Shown here piece after piece: positions 8,408-17,501 of a stretch of 64,000 nucleotides of DNA. The position numbers were made by a program, and so were the translations under genes. How positions within the stretch are numbered: the first letter of the stretch is position 1; each line of letters begins with the position of its first letter. The DNA is from Qipengyuania soli (GTDB lineage Bacteria > Pseudomonadota > Alphaproteobacteria > Sphingomonadales > Sphingomonadaceae): the NCBI RefSeq assembly GCF_015529805.1, contig NZ_CP064654.1, positions 2,542,001-2,606,000 on the forward strand, written 5' to 3'. Under the pieces are notes generated by a model. It worked only from the letters and a program-made list of their open reading frames with translations. It was not told the origin of the DNA and ran no database searches.

Positions 8408-10147
8408 GTGCCCTACACCGCCGCCACCCAGGACCAGCTGCTCGCCATCCGCGTGAATGCCGGAATCGAGGAGCTTGCGCAGAGCGAGAAGTTTGCCGCC
8501 GCAGAGCCTGACATGGTCGAGGCAATCGTCGAAGGCATCGGCCAGTTCGCCGCCGGGGAATGGGCGCCGCTCAACCGGCAGGGTGATCTCGAAGGCGCCA
8601 AGCTCGAAAACGGCGTTGTCCGCCTGCCGGACGGATTTGCGCAAGGCTACCATGCCTATGTCGAGCAGGGCTGGAACGCGATTTCGGGGCCGACCGAGTT
8701 CGGGGGCCAGGGCCTGCCCTTCACGCTCTCGTGCAACGTGCTTGAAAACCTCGGAACGGCAAACATGGCGTTCAACCTGCTGCCGATGCTCAGCGTCGGC
8801 GCGATCGAGGCGCTGGAGCACCACGGATCCAAAGAGCTTCAGGACAAATACCTGCCGAAGCTCGTCAGCGGCGAATGGTCGGGAACGATGAACCTGACCG
8901 AGCCGCAAGCCGGCTCCGATGTCGGCGCGCTCCGTTCGACCGCAGTGCCGATCGAGGACGGCGAACATGCGGGCAAGTATCGGATCAAGGGTCAGAAAAT
9001 CTACATCACCTGGGGCGAGCACGAGCTTTCGGGGAACATCATCCACCTCGTCCTCGCACGATTGCCCGATGCACCCGAGGGGACCCGCGGAATCTCGCTC
9101 TTCATCGTGCCCAAGTATCACGTGAAAGCTGACGGTTCGCTGGGCTCCAGGAACGACCTGCGCTGCGTCAGCATCGAGCACAAGCTCGGCATCAACGCCT
9201 CGCCCACATGCGTCATGAGCTATGGCGACAATGACGATTGCATCGGCGAACTGGTCGGCGCTCCCAACCGCGGCCTGGCGGCCATGTTCACGATGATGAA
9301 CAATGCCCGCATCAATGTCGGCAACCAGGGCGTGCAGATCGGCGAGCGCGCGACGCAGCAAGCGCTGGAATACGCGCGCGACCGCGTCCAGTCGGCCCGG
9401 GCCGGTTCGCCTGATCGAGCTCCGGTGGCGATTATCGAGCATCCCGACGTGCGCCGCATGCTGCTGCGTATGAAGGCGCTTACCGAGGGCGCCCGCGCCC
9501 TGCTCTACTACACTGCAGGGCAGGTCGACCGCGGTACGCTGGGCAACGCCGAAGCGGCCGCTCGGGGCGAGGTTCTGACACCGCTGATCAAGGCATGGGG
9601 CACAGATGCCGGCATCGAGGTCGCAAGCCTCGGCGTGCAGATCCATGGCGGTATGGGCTTCATCGAAGAAACCGGCGCCGCCCAGCACTGGCGCGATTCG
9701 CGCATTGCGCCGATCTACGAAGGCACCAACGGTATCCAGGCGGCCGATCTCGTAACGCGCAAACTGGGCATGGAAGATGGCCAGGCCATGATGGCGCTGA
9801 TTGCAGACATCGCCTCGGGGGCCGCGAAGGAACCGGCACTGCACGCCCTTGCCGGCGAATGCGCAACCATCGCCGAGTGGATGCGCAGTGAGGCGAGCCT
9901 CGACGACCGGCTTGCCGGCTCGGTGCCCTTCTGCACCATGCTGGCGGTAGCAACGGCCGGTTGGCAGTTGGCTCTGCAACTTCGCGCGATCGAAGCCGGA
10001 GCGGCGCCCGCGCTCGCCACCGCCAAAAAGGCCAGCGTGCGCTTCTTCCTCGACCGCATCGTGCCAGAGGCGATCGGCCTCAGGGCAGGCGCTATGGCTG
10101 GTGGTTCAGGCCTCTACGAGATCAGCACCGAACAGCTCCTCGGCTGA
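8408..10147 (+). CDS. Acyl-CoA dehydrogenase, long C-terminal subfamily (579 aa)
   Basis: FAD-dependent alpha,beta-dehydrogenation of an acyl-CoA. Visible signatures are GPTEFGGQGLP, GTMNLTEPQAGSDVG (FAD and substrate loop), ITWGEHE, IHGGMGFIEETGAAQHWRDS and IAPIYEGTNGIQA. At about 580 residues it belongs to the longer group that includes 3-methylmercaptopropionyl-CoA dehydrogenase (DmdC), not the 380-residue classical enzymes. The substrate cannot be decided. The start is a GTG at 8408 giving MPYTAATQDQ, with AGAGGAA about 8 nt upstream. Upstream in-frame codons run antisense through Sua5 and are rejected. Confidence 0.88.
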   Translation: MPYTAATQDQLLAIRVNAGIEELAQSEKFAAAEPDMVEAIVEGIGQFAAGEWAPLNRQGDLEGAKLENGVVRLPDGFAQGYHAYVEQGWNAISGPTEFGGQGLPFTLSCNVLENLGTANMAFNLLPMLSVGAIEALEHHGSKELQDKYLPKLVSGEWSGTMNLTEPQAGSDVGALRSTAVPIEDGEHAGKYRIKGQKIYITWGEHELSGNIIHLVLARLPDAPEGTRGISLFIVPKYHVKADGSLGSRNDLRCVSIEHKLGINASPTCVMSYGDNDDCIGELVGAPNRGLAAMFTMMNNARINVGNQGVQIGERATQQALEYARDRVQSARAGSPDRAPVAIIEHPDVRRMLLRMKALTEGARALLYYTAGQVDRGTLGNAEAAARGEVLTPLIKAWGTDAGIEVASLGVQIHGGMGFIEETGAAQHWRDSRIAPIYEGTNGIQAADLVTRKLGMEDGQAMMALIADIASGAAKEPALHALAGECATIAEWMRSEASLDDRLAGSVPFCTMLAVATAGWQLALQLRAIEAGAAPALATAKKASVRFFLDRIVPEAIGLRAGAMAGGSGLYEISTEQLLG

Positions 10148-10148
10148 G

Positions 10149-10167
10149 AAGTCGCGCCGCGCGACTT
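10149..10167. terminator. Palindrome between convergent genes, family copy 1
   Basis: AAGTCGCG-CCG-CGCGACTT is an 8-bp perfect stem with a 3-nt loop, between the convergent stops of the acyl-CoA dehydrogenase and the sugar-dehydrogenase-like gene. There is no T-run on either side. A near-identical element with compensating changes lies at 13161-13181. Confidence 0.6.
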
Positions 10168-11617
10168 ACTCGGCCGTGACAGTGCGCGCGTAATCGTCCT
10201 TGCCGAAGGTCGCCTCCTGCCCGCGCAGCTCGCGCCGGGCAGGCAGGCGGTTTCCGCTCACGCGCGCGATCCCCTTCTGGGCCTCGGCGCCCGGCGCCAC
10301 GACGCGCCAGATGATGCCCGCCGTATCGTCGCTGACCAGCAGCGCACCGTCTCCGGCCCATTCAACCCAGGTCGGGCGTCCGCGCGTCGTGCCGTCACCG
10401 GTCAGAAAGCCTGTCAGCACCGGTACCGGCTTGCCTGTTGGATTGCCGCGCTCGTCGAAGGCGACATAGACAACGTCGTAACCAGAAGGAGGCTTGCGGT
10501 TCCACGAGCCATGGCGGGCGATGAAAGCGCCACTGGCGAACTTGTCGCCCATTTTCGCGCCCTCCCGACTGAACACGAAGCCCAATGCCGCAACGTGCGG
10601 ACCAAGGGCGTATTCGGGCTTTCGAACATAATTGATGAATGCCGGGATCGGATATTTGACCCGACGATCGAAATTGTCGCCCCAGTAAACCCACGGCCAG
10701 CCGTAGTGCGCCCCGACAGGGACATTGGTCAGGTAGTCGGGCACCAGGTCGCTGCCGAGCATGTCGCGTTCATTGACCGTGGTCCACAACTCGCCCGACC
10801 AGGGACTGAAATCGAGGCCGTTGGCATTGCGGAGTCCTGCGCCGAAGATGCGCTGCCTGCCGGTTGCCGTGTCGATTTCCCAGATGAGGGCGCGGCCCTC
10901 CTCGGCTTCCATGCCCTTGTCGGCAATGTTCGTGTCCGAGCCGACTGCTGCGTAGAGTTTCGAGCCATCTTCGTTGATGGCGAGGTTGCGCATCCAGTGA
11001 CCGCCGCCGCTCGCGAGGTCGATGACCTTGCGCGCAGGCCCAGAGACTTTCGCGTCACCGAGCTTGTAAGGATAGGCCATCACGGCGTCATTGTTGGCCA
11101 CGTAGAGCGTGTCATTGGCCCATGCGAGACCCGAAGGCGAATTAAGGCCTTCGAGGAGCACCTGCCTCACCTCTGCGCTCCCATTGCCGTCCGCATCGCG
11201 AAGCAGGACGACCTTGTTGGGCGACTTTCCGGTGGCGCCTGCGCGACTCATCAGCAGGTCGGCGATCCAGGCTTGCAAACCTCCGCCCTTGCTCTCGGGA
11301 GCACGGGTGAGGGACACGAGAATGTCGCCATTAGGAAGTGCCTGCAGCGTGCGCGGATGCTCGAGGCCATCGGCGAAGCGCGTAACGGCCAAGCCTTCGG
11401 CGGCCGCGGGAACTTCGTCGGCCTTCCAGCCGACCGGCTCGGCGATGGCCACGGTCGGAAACGTCTCGGCCGCGGGCTCCTCGAGCTTGGGGTCTGCGCC
11501 GACGACCTCGTCCCACGGGACAGTCGCGGTATCGCCTCGCGAAATGAACCAGAACGCCACCGCCAGGACCAGCAGCAGGACGAGAAGGGCGATGCCCAGC
11601 TTCTTGAGAATGCTCAT
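10166..11617 (-). CDS. Sorbosone dehydrogenase / PQQ-type sugar dehydrogenase family protein (483 aa)
   Basis: One N-terminal membrane anchor (LGIALLVLLLVLAVAFWF) is followed by a six-bladed beta-propeller of the glucose/sorbosone dehydrogenase family. Typical pieces are FADGLEHPRTLQALPNGDILV, LNSPSGLAW, RNANGLDFSP, NVPVGAHYGWPW, FIARHGSWNRKPPSGY and SDDTAGIIWRV. Enzymes of this family oxidise aldoses or sorbosone in the periplasm with pyrroloquinoline quinone. No PQQ synthesis genes are in the window, so cofactor and substrate are open. ATG at 11615-11617. Confidence 0.83.
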   Translation of the reverse strand: MSILKKLGIALLVLLLVLAVAFWFISRGDTATVPWDEVVGADPKLEEPAAETFPTVAIAEPVGWKADEVPAAAEGLAVTRFADGLEHPRTLQALPNGDILVSLTRAPESKGGGLQAWIADLLMSRAGATGKSPNKVVLLRDADGNGSAEVRQVLLEGLNSPSGLAWANDTLYVANNDAVMAYPYKLGDAKVSGPARKVIDLASGGGHWMRNLAINEDGSKLYAAVGSDTNIADKGMEAEEGRALIWEIDTATGRQRIFGAGLRNANGLDFSPWSGELWTTVNERDMLGSDLVPDYLTNVPVGAHYGWPWVYWGDNFDRRVKYPIPAFINYVRKPEYALGPHVAALGFVFSREGAKMGDKFASGAFIARHGSWNRKPPSGYDVVYVAFDERGNPTGKPVPVLTGFLTGDGTTRGRPTWVEWAGDGALLVSDDTAGIIWRVVAPGAEAQKGIARVSGNRLPARRELRGQEATFGKDDYARTVTAE

Positions 11618-11700
11618 GCCTTGCGGGATAGGCGAGCACGCTTTTCACGGCAATGACGATTGCCACTTGCCCGTGGGGCCCTGCACACTAGATCACCGCC

Positions 11701-12183
11701 ATGTTCGATTTTCGCCCTGCGGACGACTGTCCCAAGCCCGAAGCCTATCGCCAGCTCGTCGATGCGGCGGACGCTTTGACGTCGGGAGAGCGCGACGCCG
11801 TGGCAAACATGGCCAACATCGCCGCGCTGCTGTGGGACTTCCTGCCTGACCTCAACTGGGCGGGCTTCTACCGGGTAGTCGAGGGCGAACTGGTTCTCGG
11901 GCCCTTCATCGGGCGTCCTGCTTGCATCCGCATCGCGATGGGCTCTGGTGTGTGCGGCGCAGCGGCAGCAACTGGAGAGTCCCAGCTGGTCGAGGACGTC
12001 CACGCATTCCCCGGGCACATCGCCTGCGACGCCGTGACCAATTCCGAACTGGTCGTCCCTGTCCTGCGCGACGGGAAGGTCACGGCCGTGATCGACCTCG
12101 ACAGCCCCATTCCGGCTCGTTTCGATCTCGAGGACCAAGCCGGGATCGAACGTCTTGCGTCCGTCATCGCAACCCGCATTTAG
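11701..12183 (+). CDS. msrC: Free methionine-(R)-sulfoxide reductase, GAF domain (160 aa)
   Basis: A single-GAF-domain enzyme that reduces free Met-R-sulfoxide. The three family cysteines are present, in RPACIRIAMGSGVCGAA and in GHIACDAVTNSELVVPV, and DVHAFPGHIACD matches the catalytic loop of E. coli fRMsr. The length is typical. It is divergent from the sugar-dehydrogenase-like gene, with 83 bp between starts. The thioredoxin partner is not encoded nearby. Confidence 0.88.
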   Translation: MFDFRPADDCPKPEAYRQLVDAADALTSGERDAVANMANIAALLWDFLPDLNWAGFYRVVEGELVLGPFIGRPACIRIAMGSGVCGAAAATGESQLVEDVHAFPGHIACDAVTNSELVVPVLRDGKVTAVIDLDSPIPARFDLEDQAGIERLASVIATRI

Positions 12184-12207
12184 TCTCGTTTTCCCGAATT
12201 GGCACAC

Positions 12208-12235
12208 GGAAGGCGCCGCTTTTGGCGCAACTTCC
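12208..12235 (+). terminator. Hairpin after msrC
   Basis: GGAAG-GCGCC (12208-12217) pairs with GGCGC-AA-CTTCC (12224-12235), leaving a 2-nt bulge. It follows the msrC stop by 24 bp. There is no strong T-run, so termination is only likely. Read on the other strand, the right arm resembles half of the palindrome family at 10149 and 13161. Confidence 0.45.
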
Positions 12236-12305
12236 CACGCGTGTTAGAAATGCGGAAACCATGATCAGCCCGCTCCTCGCCCGGAGTCGCGGCAGGGAGA
12301 ACTGA

Positions 12306-13157
12306 ATGTCTGCGCTGCGCACCCTTGCCCTGTGTTCCGCCCCGATCGCGCTAGCTGGAGGCGCTGCCTCCGCGCAGGAGGCCATCTCGTATGAGACCGG
12401 AGAGTACACCTACGCACAGGAAGGCCAGCCGAACGCCGACCCGGCACCTGTGGTATTCCGCGAGCGGGAGGTGATCCAGTCGATTCCTTCCATTGATCCG
12501 GACGAGGAATTGGAGGTCGTCGCGGTCGATTCCACTCCCGAGCCCAACGTGGTGAATCCTGTTGGCCATACGGCACCGAGGATACTCTACGCCTATCCGG
12601 CGGTTTACGCGCAGCCGCCTGCGCCGGGGAGCGCGTCTCGCGTGATCTACCGCGAAGGAGATCCGCGAGCTTCTCGGACATATTCCTACGTTTACGAGGG
12701 TTCGGCTCCCATGGTGCCCCCGGGCGGGCGGATCGTCCATTTCGACAGTGACGCCTGGCTTGCCGAATGTCGCCGCCGCATCGCCCCGGTCACCTACTAC
12801 GAAGAGGACGGCAATGGCGAAGTGGCGGGCGCACTGATCGGCGCTGCTGCAGGGGGCCTTATCGGGAATCGGGTCGCCGGGCACGGTCATCGTGCGACCG
12901 GCACGCTCCTTGGCGCAGGGATTGGAGCGCTTGCAGGCGCTGCAATCGGCGACGCGGTCGACGATCGCACAGTCGCCGGCGAGGGCGAGGATCGATCGGG
13001 GCAGTGCGAAGCCTATCTTGACGGTTACATGGAGAGTGCCCGCACCGGGGGCTTCCACGGCCATACCTCCGCCTCCGGTGAATACATGCTTGTCCCGGTC
13101 ACCGTCATGGTGCCCCAGCGTGCCATCTACGCTGACGGCACCCCGTTCGAGCGATAG
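12306..13157 (+). CDS. Glycine-zipper 2TM domain envelope protein (283 aa)
   Basis: An N-terminal signal peptide ending near GGAASAQ is followed by a long, Pro/Glu/Tyr-rich region, probably disordered. A glycine-zipper segment then appears at about residues 175-220: GEVAGALIGAAAGGLIGNRV followed by LLGAGIGALAGAAIGDAV, the pattern of RcnB/17-kDa-antigen-like proteins. The C-terminal part ends GEYMLVPVTVMVPQ. Such proteins are usually in or near the outer membrane; the function is unknown. It ends 52 bp before the convergent parB stop. Confidence 0.68.
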   Translation: MSALRTLALCSAPIALAGGAASAQEAISYETGEYTYAQEGQPNADPAPVVFREREVIQSIPSIDPDEELEVVAVDSTPEPNVVNPVGHTAPRILYAYPAVYAQPPAPGSASRVIYREGDPRASRTYSYVYEGSAPMVPPGGRIVHFDSDAWLAECRRRIAPVTYYEEDGNGEVAGALIGAAAGGLIGNRVAGHGHRATGTLLGAGIGALAGAAIGDAVDDRTVAGEGEDRSGQCEAYLDGYMESARTGGFHGHTSASGEYMLVPVTVMVPQRAIYADGTPFER

Positions 13158-13160
13158 GCC

Positions 13161-13181
13161 GAAGTTGCGCCACGCAACTTC
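13161..13181. terminator. Palindrome between convergent genes, family copy 2
   Basis: GAAGTTGCG-CCA-CGCAACTTC is a 9-bp perfect stem with a 3-nt loop, between the glycine-zipper stop and the parB stop. It differs from the copy at 10149 by a C-G to T-A change within the stem and a G to A change in the loop. It has no T-run. Confidence 0.6.
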
Positions 13182-13208
13182 ATGCCGAGCAACATATTGA
13201 TATTTATA

Positions 13209-14174
13209 TCAAATATCGCCGCCGGTCAGGCGTTGACAGATGAGGTCAAGCTGGTCGAGGGTGCGATAGCGAATGGTGACCGTGCCCGTGTTGGGCGAAT
13301 CCTCGGTTTTGATGCGGACCTGCATCCCGAGGAACTCCTCGAGGTGGCCCTGCACAGCCGAGATATCAGCATCGTTCTCGCCTGATCGCGAGGGAGCCGG
13401 TTTGCGGGGTGCCACAGGCTCCCTGCCGACCGCCCGCGCCAGCTTTTCGATCTCCCGCACCGACAGTTTCTGTTCGACGGCGCGACGGGCGAGCGATGAG
13501 GCTTCCTCGTTCCCGATCAGCGCGCGCGCGTGCCCCATGGACAATGCGCCATCTGCAAGCAGGGCAAGCACGTCGTCCGGCAGGGCGAGAAGGCGCTGGA
13601 AGTTCGCCACATGGCTGCGCGACTTGTCGACAAGCTTGGCGATCTCCGCCTGGGTCATGCCCTCATCATCGGCAAGCTTTTGATAAGCCCGCGCTTCTTC
13701 GAGCGGATTGAGGTCTTCGCGCTGGAGGTTCTCGATCAGCGCCAGGGCCATGACCTCGCGCTGGTCGAGGTCACGCACGACAGCCGGGATCTCGTGCAGG
13801 CGCGCCCGCTGTGCCGCGCGCCAGCGACGCTCGCCGGCTACCAGCTGGTAGCGACCAGCACCCATGGGGCGGACAATAATGGGCTGGATGACGCCCCGAG
13901 CCGCGATCGAGGAGGCCAGTTCGTCCAAGGCTTCCTCGCGGAAATGCGTGCGCGGCTGACCTGGGAGCGGCGAAATGTCGGCCACCGGGATGGACGCAAG
14001 GCCAGTGGTGACAATCTTCGGACCACTCGCTGCAGATAGGGACTGGCCGACCTCGGTTGCGTCCTGGCGAACCAGCGGCTCCTCGCGACGTGTCTCGCCA
14101 AGGAGCGCACCCAGGCCCTTGCCGAGCTTCTTCTTGCGATCGATCATTCGTGCGGGACTCGTTGCGTCGCTCAT
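13209..14174 (-). CDS. parB: Chromosome partitioning protein ParB (321 aa)
   Basis: Binds parS, spreads along DNA as a CTP-dependent clamp and stimulates ParA. The N-terminus KKKLGKGLGALLG is the usual ParA-contact peptide. The CTPase domain shows PLPGQPRTHF, IQPIIVRP and GERRWRAAQRA. A helix-turn-helix follows in MTQAEIAKLVDKSRSHVANF. The C-terminal dimerisation part is GTVTIRYRTLDQLDLICQRL. Its ATG overlaps the parA stop (ATGA), so translation is probably coupled. Three parS sites lie 0.8-3.3 kb upstream in the same operon. Confidence 0.97.
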   Translation of the reverse strand: MSDATSPARMIDRKKKLGKGLGALLGETRREEPLVRQDATEVGQSLSAASGPKIVTTGLASIPVADISPLPGQPRTHFREEALDELASSIAARGVIQPIIVRPMGAGRYQLVAGERRWRAAQRARLHEIPAVVRDLDQREVMALALIENLQREDLNPLEEARAYQKLADDEGMTQAEIAKLVDKSRSHVANFQRLLALPDDVLALLADGALSMGHARALIGNEEASSLARRAVEQKLSVREIEKLARAVGREPVAPRKPAPSRSGENDADISAVQGHLEEFLGMQVRIKTEDSPNTGTVTIRYRTLDQLDLICQRLTGGDI

Positions 14175-14962
14175 GCGGCCTTCCTCTTTTCTGACAACCT
14201 GCCGATCAATTCGCGCGCGAGTCCGATGTAGGCACGGCTACCAGGGCAATTGTGATCATAGACGAGCGCCGGCATCCCATGGCTCGGCGCTTCGGAAAGA
14301 CGCACATTTCGCGGAATGACGTTCTCGAACACGAGGTTGCCCAGGCAATCGCGCACATCGTCGGCCACCTGGTCGGTGAGGCGGTTGCGCCGGTCGAACA
14401 TCGTCAGGACTACGCCGACGATACCCAGATTTGCGTTGAATCCCTGCTGGATACGCTCGACGGTCTGGAGGAGCTGGCTCAGGCCCTCGAGGGCGAAGAA
14501 TTCGCACTGCAGCGGCACCAACAGCGTATCGGCAGCGCATAGGGCATTGAGTGTCAGCAGCCCGAGTGAAGGTGGGCAGTCGATGAAACATACATCGTAG
14601 CCGGCGAAACCATCCTTGCCTTGTTGCGCAAGAGCCGAGGTGAGACGCGAGGTGCGGTCATCAACCGAAACAAGCTCGACCTCGGCACCGGAAAGGTCCT
14701 GCGTGGCCGTAACGATATCCAATCCGGGAATATCAGTGGGTTGGACACATTCGGCGAGCGTCGCCTGGTCGAGGAGCAAGTCGTAGCTGGTGTTCACCCG
14801 TGCAGCAGCTTCGATACCCAGTCCCGTCGACGCATTACCCTGAGGATCGAGGTCGATCAGGAGTGTTTTCCACCCCGTCGCCGCCATTGCTGTCGCAATA
14901 TTGATGGCCGTGGTGGTCTTGCCCACCCCACCCTTCTGATTCGCGATCGCAACGGTGATCAT
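14171..14962 (-). CDS. parA: Chromosome partitioning ATPase ParA (263 aa)
   Basis: A Walker-type ATPase that binds the nucleoid and draws ParB-parS complexes apart. The deviant Walker A is KGGVGKTT at residues 10-17, and the second lysine-side motif is LIDLDPQGN. Walker B-like FIDCPPSLG and the nucleoid-binding C-terminus follow. The ATG at 14960-14962 overlaps the rsmG stop by ATGA. A start 15 nt upstream (MERKV) is possible but breaks the coupling. Order mnmE-mnmG-rsmG-parA-parB is the common alphaproteobacterial arrangement. Confidence 0.97.
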   Translation of the reverse strand: MITVAIANQKGGVGKTTTAINIATAMAATGWKTLLIDLDPQGNASTGLGIEAAARVNTSYDLLLDQATLAECVQPTDIPGLDIVTATQDLSGAEVELVSVDDRTSRLTSALAQQGKDGFAGYDVCFIDCPPSLGLLTLNALCAADTLLVPLQCEFFALEGLSQLLQTVERIQQGFNANLGIVGVVLTMFDRRNRLTDQVADDVRDCLGNLVFENVIPRNVRLSEAPSHGMPALVYDHNCPGSRAYIGLARELIGRLSEKRKAA

Positions 14963-15591
14963 GACTTTTCGCTCCATTTGCCCGTTCCGACCACGATTCC
15001 GGCCTCGTTGTCGGTGAGCGATTGTTCCACGTGAAACATCTTGCGCCCGAATTTTGATAGCGCAGCCACTTCTTGGGCCGCGGACCGCCCTTTCGGCAAC
15101 ACCCAGCGGGTGCGACTTGTGGAGAAGCGTGCGGATAATGCGAGCAATCGATCCAGGGGAGCAAACGCGCGGGCTGTGATGACGCCCGCCTCGAATGTCT
15201 CGACCTGTTCGAGCCGCGCTCCCTCGATTCGACAGTTGTCCAACTGCATCTTGGACTTCATGCGCTCTAGCCAATCGATCCGGCGCTTGCGGGATTCTAC
15301 AAGAATTACAGGTATTTCCGGCCTCAGTGCCGCGATTACCAGCCCCGGGAAACCGGCGCCACTTCCCAAGTCCATCCACGGCCGCGTTGAGCGCTCGGCA
15401 TGGCCGATGAGTTGGGCGGAATCGGCAATGTGACGCTGCCAGACACACTCGAGCGAATTTTTCGCAACGAGGTTTTGCAGCACGTTCTCCTGCCGAAGTT
15501 CGTCCTCGAGCATCTGCAAAGGTTCGAGCGATTCTTTTCCGCCGATCTCCGCCACGTAGGCACGAGCGGATTCCTCGTCTCGGATCCTCAC
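14959..15591 (-). CDS. rsmG: 16S rRNA (guanine527-N7)-methyltransferase (210 aa)
   Basis: Uses S-adenosylmethionine to methylate G527 in the 530 loop of 16S rRNA. The SAM-binding motif is [12 protein letters not shown], and [14 protein letters not shown] and [10 protein letters not shown] are family blocks. The start is GTG at 15589-15591, overlapping the mnmG stop (GTGA). A perfect parS site (15023-15038) lies inside the 3' part of the coding sequence and encodes the residues FHVEQ. Confidence 0.95.
   Translation of the reverse strand: MRIRDEESARAYVAEIGGKESLEPLQMLEDELRQENVLQNLVAKNSLECVWQRHIADSAQLIGHAERSTRPWMDLGSGAGFPGLVIAALRPEIPVILVESRKRRIDWLERMKSKMQLDNCRIEGARLEQVETFEAGVITARAFAPLDRLLALSARFSTSRTRWVLPKGRSAAQEVAALSKFGRKMFHVEQSLTDNEAGIVVGTGKWSEKS
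15023..15038. promoter_or_regulatory. parS: parS site 1 (inside rsmG)
   Basis: TGTTCCACGTGAAACA matches the bacterial parS consensus TGTTNCACGTGNAACA at every position. It lies in the rsmG coding region, 61 bp upstream of the parA start and 0.85 kb upstream of the parB start. Confidence 0.93.
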
Positions 15592-17441
15592 GACGCCGTG
15601 ACCTGTCCGCGGCGGACGTGTATCAAAACGGCGGCCAATGCGGCGGGAGTAATGCCCTGCACTCGGGAGGCAGCGGCGATCGTCCCGGGGCGAGCTCTCG
15701 ACAGCTTCTCGACCATTTCGTTAGAAAGGCCCGGAACCGATGAATAGGAAAAGTCGGAAGGAAGCCGCAGAAGTTCGCTGGCACGGAGTTCCGCCAACTC
15801 TGACTCCTGCCTCGCGAGGTAGGGTGCGTAGAAGGCGTCCTCAGCCAATTCGACCGTAAGCGCATCAAGCGGATCGAGCCCCGCAAGAACGCTCGCGATT
15901 TGTCCCACGTCGACATGGCCCCCGGAAAGCCATTCCCTCGCCGGCCGCTCACCCGCATCGCGTTTCACGTGAAACCCTGCGTCGATAAGCTCGCGGGCGT
16001 GTATCGGTGCACTAAGAAGCGCTTCGAGTTCATCGCGGCGCGCCGCCCGCTCGGTGAACCAGGCCTTCCTCTCCGCACCCGCCAATCCGGCATCGATCGC
16101 CGCTTGGGTAAGGCGGGTGTCGGCATTGCTGGCCCGCAATCGCAGGCGATACTCCGCGCGTGAAGTCAGCATTCGATAAGGCTCGGTGATCCCCTGTAGA
16201 GTCAAATCGTCCAGCATGACTGCAATATAGGAATTGGCGCGATCAAGAATCGGCGCCTCCTTGCCGATTACAGACGCCGCTGCCTGCATCCCAGCGACGA
16301 GTCCCTGCGCCGCCGCCTCTTCATAGCCAGTGGTGCCATTGATCTGTCCGGCACAGTACAGGCCCGGGACCGCATGAAGCTCGAGTGTCGCTTTCAGCGC
16401 TCGTGGATCGATATGATCGTATTCCACCGCATATCCAGGGACGACCATCTCGACCTGCTCCAGACCCCTCATCGCCCGAAGCATGCCGAGTTGTACGTCG
16501 ACCGGCAGCGAGGTGGAAATTCCGTTGGGATAGACCAGATGCGTGTCAAGTCCCTCGGGCTCGAGGAAAACCTGGTGGCCGTCGCGATCCCCGAACCGAT
16601 GGATCTTGTCTTCGATCGAGGGGCAATACCGCGGCCCCGCCGCCCCGATTGCGCCAGAGAAAAGAGGAGAACGGTCGAGATTGGCGCGAATGATGTCATG
16701 CGCCCGCTGGTTGGTGCGGGTGATCGCGCAGAAGACCTGCGGGTTATCCCTCCGCACGGTGAGGGAGGACATCGTCCAATTCCCATCGTCGGAAGGCTGC
16801 TCGTCGAGACCTGCCCAATCAATGGTCCTCCCATCCAGGCGGGGAGGCGTGCCCGTCTTCAGGCGACCCATGGGCAGGTCTGCGCCGCGCAATTGCCCGG
16901 CAAGACGATGTGCGGCATTTTCGCCGATGCGCCCGCCCTCGAAACGCTCTTCCCCGCGGAACAGTACGCCTCCAAGGAAGGTGCCCGTGCACAGGACGAC
17001 CGCTCGCGAAGTGAGGCGAGTTCCGTCGGCAAGTTCCAGACCGTTAACGCGATCGCCCGCGAAGACCATTGCCGCAGCTTCCCCCTCGATGATCGAAAGG
17101 TTACTTTGTCGCGCCACCTGGGCCTGCACCGAAGCCTTGAACAGTCTGCGGTCCGCCTGCACCCTTGGGCCCCAGACCGCACTGCCCTTCGATTGGTTGA
17201 GCATGCGGTAATGGATCGCTCCGGCATCGGCTGCACGAGCGATGATCCCGTCGAGCGCGTCGACCTCGCGAACGAGGTGTCCCTTGCCAAGCCCACCGAT
17301 TGCCGGGTTGCAGCTCATCGCGCCTATTGCCGACGCGTCGAAAGTCACAAGCGCGGTACTCGCACCCATCCTGGCCGCAGCACAGGCAGCCTCGACCCCG
17401 GCATGTCCGCCGCCGACTATGATCACGTCGAATTCGTGCAT
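15588..17441 (-). CDS. mnmG: tRNA uridine-5-carboxymethylaminomethyl modification enzyme MnmG (617 aa)
   Basis: The FAD-dependent half of the MnmE-MnmG complex that installs (carboxymethyl)aminomethyl groups on wobble U34. The dinucleotide fold is at the N-terminus, [15 protein letters not shown]. Further family blocks are [52 protein letters not shown] and [20 protein letters not shown]. The ATG at 17439-17441 gives the canonical N-terminus; longer in-frame starts are unlikely. mnmE, its partner, lies directly upstream. A second parS-like palindrome lies within the gene. Confidence 0.97.
   Translation of the reverse strand: MHEFDVIIVGGGHAGVEAACAAARMGASTALVTFDASAIGAMSCNPAIGGLGKGHLVREVDALDGIIARAADAGAIHYRMLNQSKGSAVWGPRVQADRRLFKASVQAQVARQSNLSIIEGEAAAMVFAGDRVNGLELADGTRLTSRAVVLCTGTFLGGVLFRGEERFEGGRIGENAAHRLAGQLRGADLPMGRLKTGTPPRLDGRTIDWAGLDEQPSDDGNWTMSSLTVRRDNPQVFCAITRTNQRAHDIIRANLDRSPLFSGAIGAAGPRYCPSIEDKIHRFGDRDGHQVFLEPEGLDTHLVYPNGISTSLPVDVQLGMLRAMRGLEQVEMVVPGYAVEYDHIDPRALKATLELHAVPGLYCAGQINGTTGYEEAAAQGLVAGMQAAASVIGKEAPILDRANSYIAVMLDDLTLQGITEPYRMLTSRAEYRLRLRASNADTRLTQAAIDAGLAGAERKAWFTERAARRDELEALLSAPIHARELIDAGFHVKRDAGERPAREWLSGGHVDVGQIASVLAGLDPLDALTVELAEDAFYAPYLARQESELAELRASELLRLPSDFSYSSVPGLSNEMVEKLSRARPGTIAAASRVQGITPAALAAVLIHVRRGQVTAS
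15961..15976. promoter_or_regulatory. parS: parS site 2 (inside mnmG, 14 of 16)
   Basis: CGTTTCACGTGAAACC keeps the 14-bp palindrome GTTTCACGTGAAAC but has C instead of T/A at the two outer positions. On the reverse strand it encodes the MnmG residues FHVKR. Confidence 0.8.
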
Positions 17442-17485
17442 GGACGGGCGATTACCTCCGTCGCAAGCCGAGGTCAAAAGCGATG

Positions 17486-17501
17486 TGTTCCACGTGGAAC
17501 A
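17486..17501. promoter_or_regulatory. parS: parS site 3 (between mnmE and mnmG)
   Basis: TGTTCCACGTGGAACA is a perfect 16-bp palindrome matching the parS consensus. It lies in the short gap between mnmE and mnmG and abuts the mnmE stop codon at 17502-17504. Confidence 0.95.

Noticed and set aside
9117-9132. A CACGTG with partial parS flanks in the acyl-CoA dehydrogenase gene
   Set aside because: Only about 12 of 16 consensus positions match, within coding sequence and away from the parS cluster.
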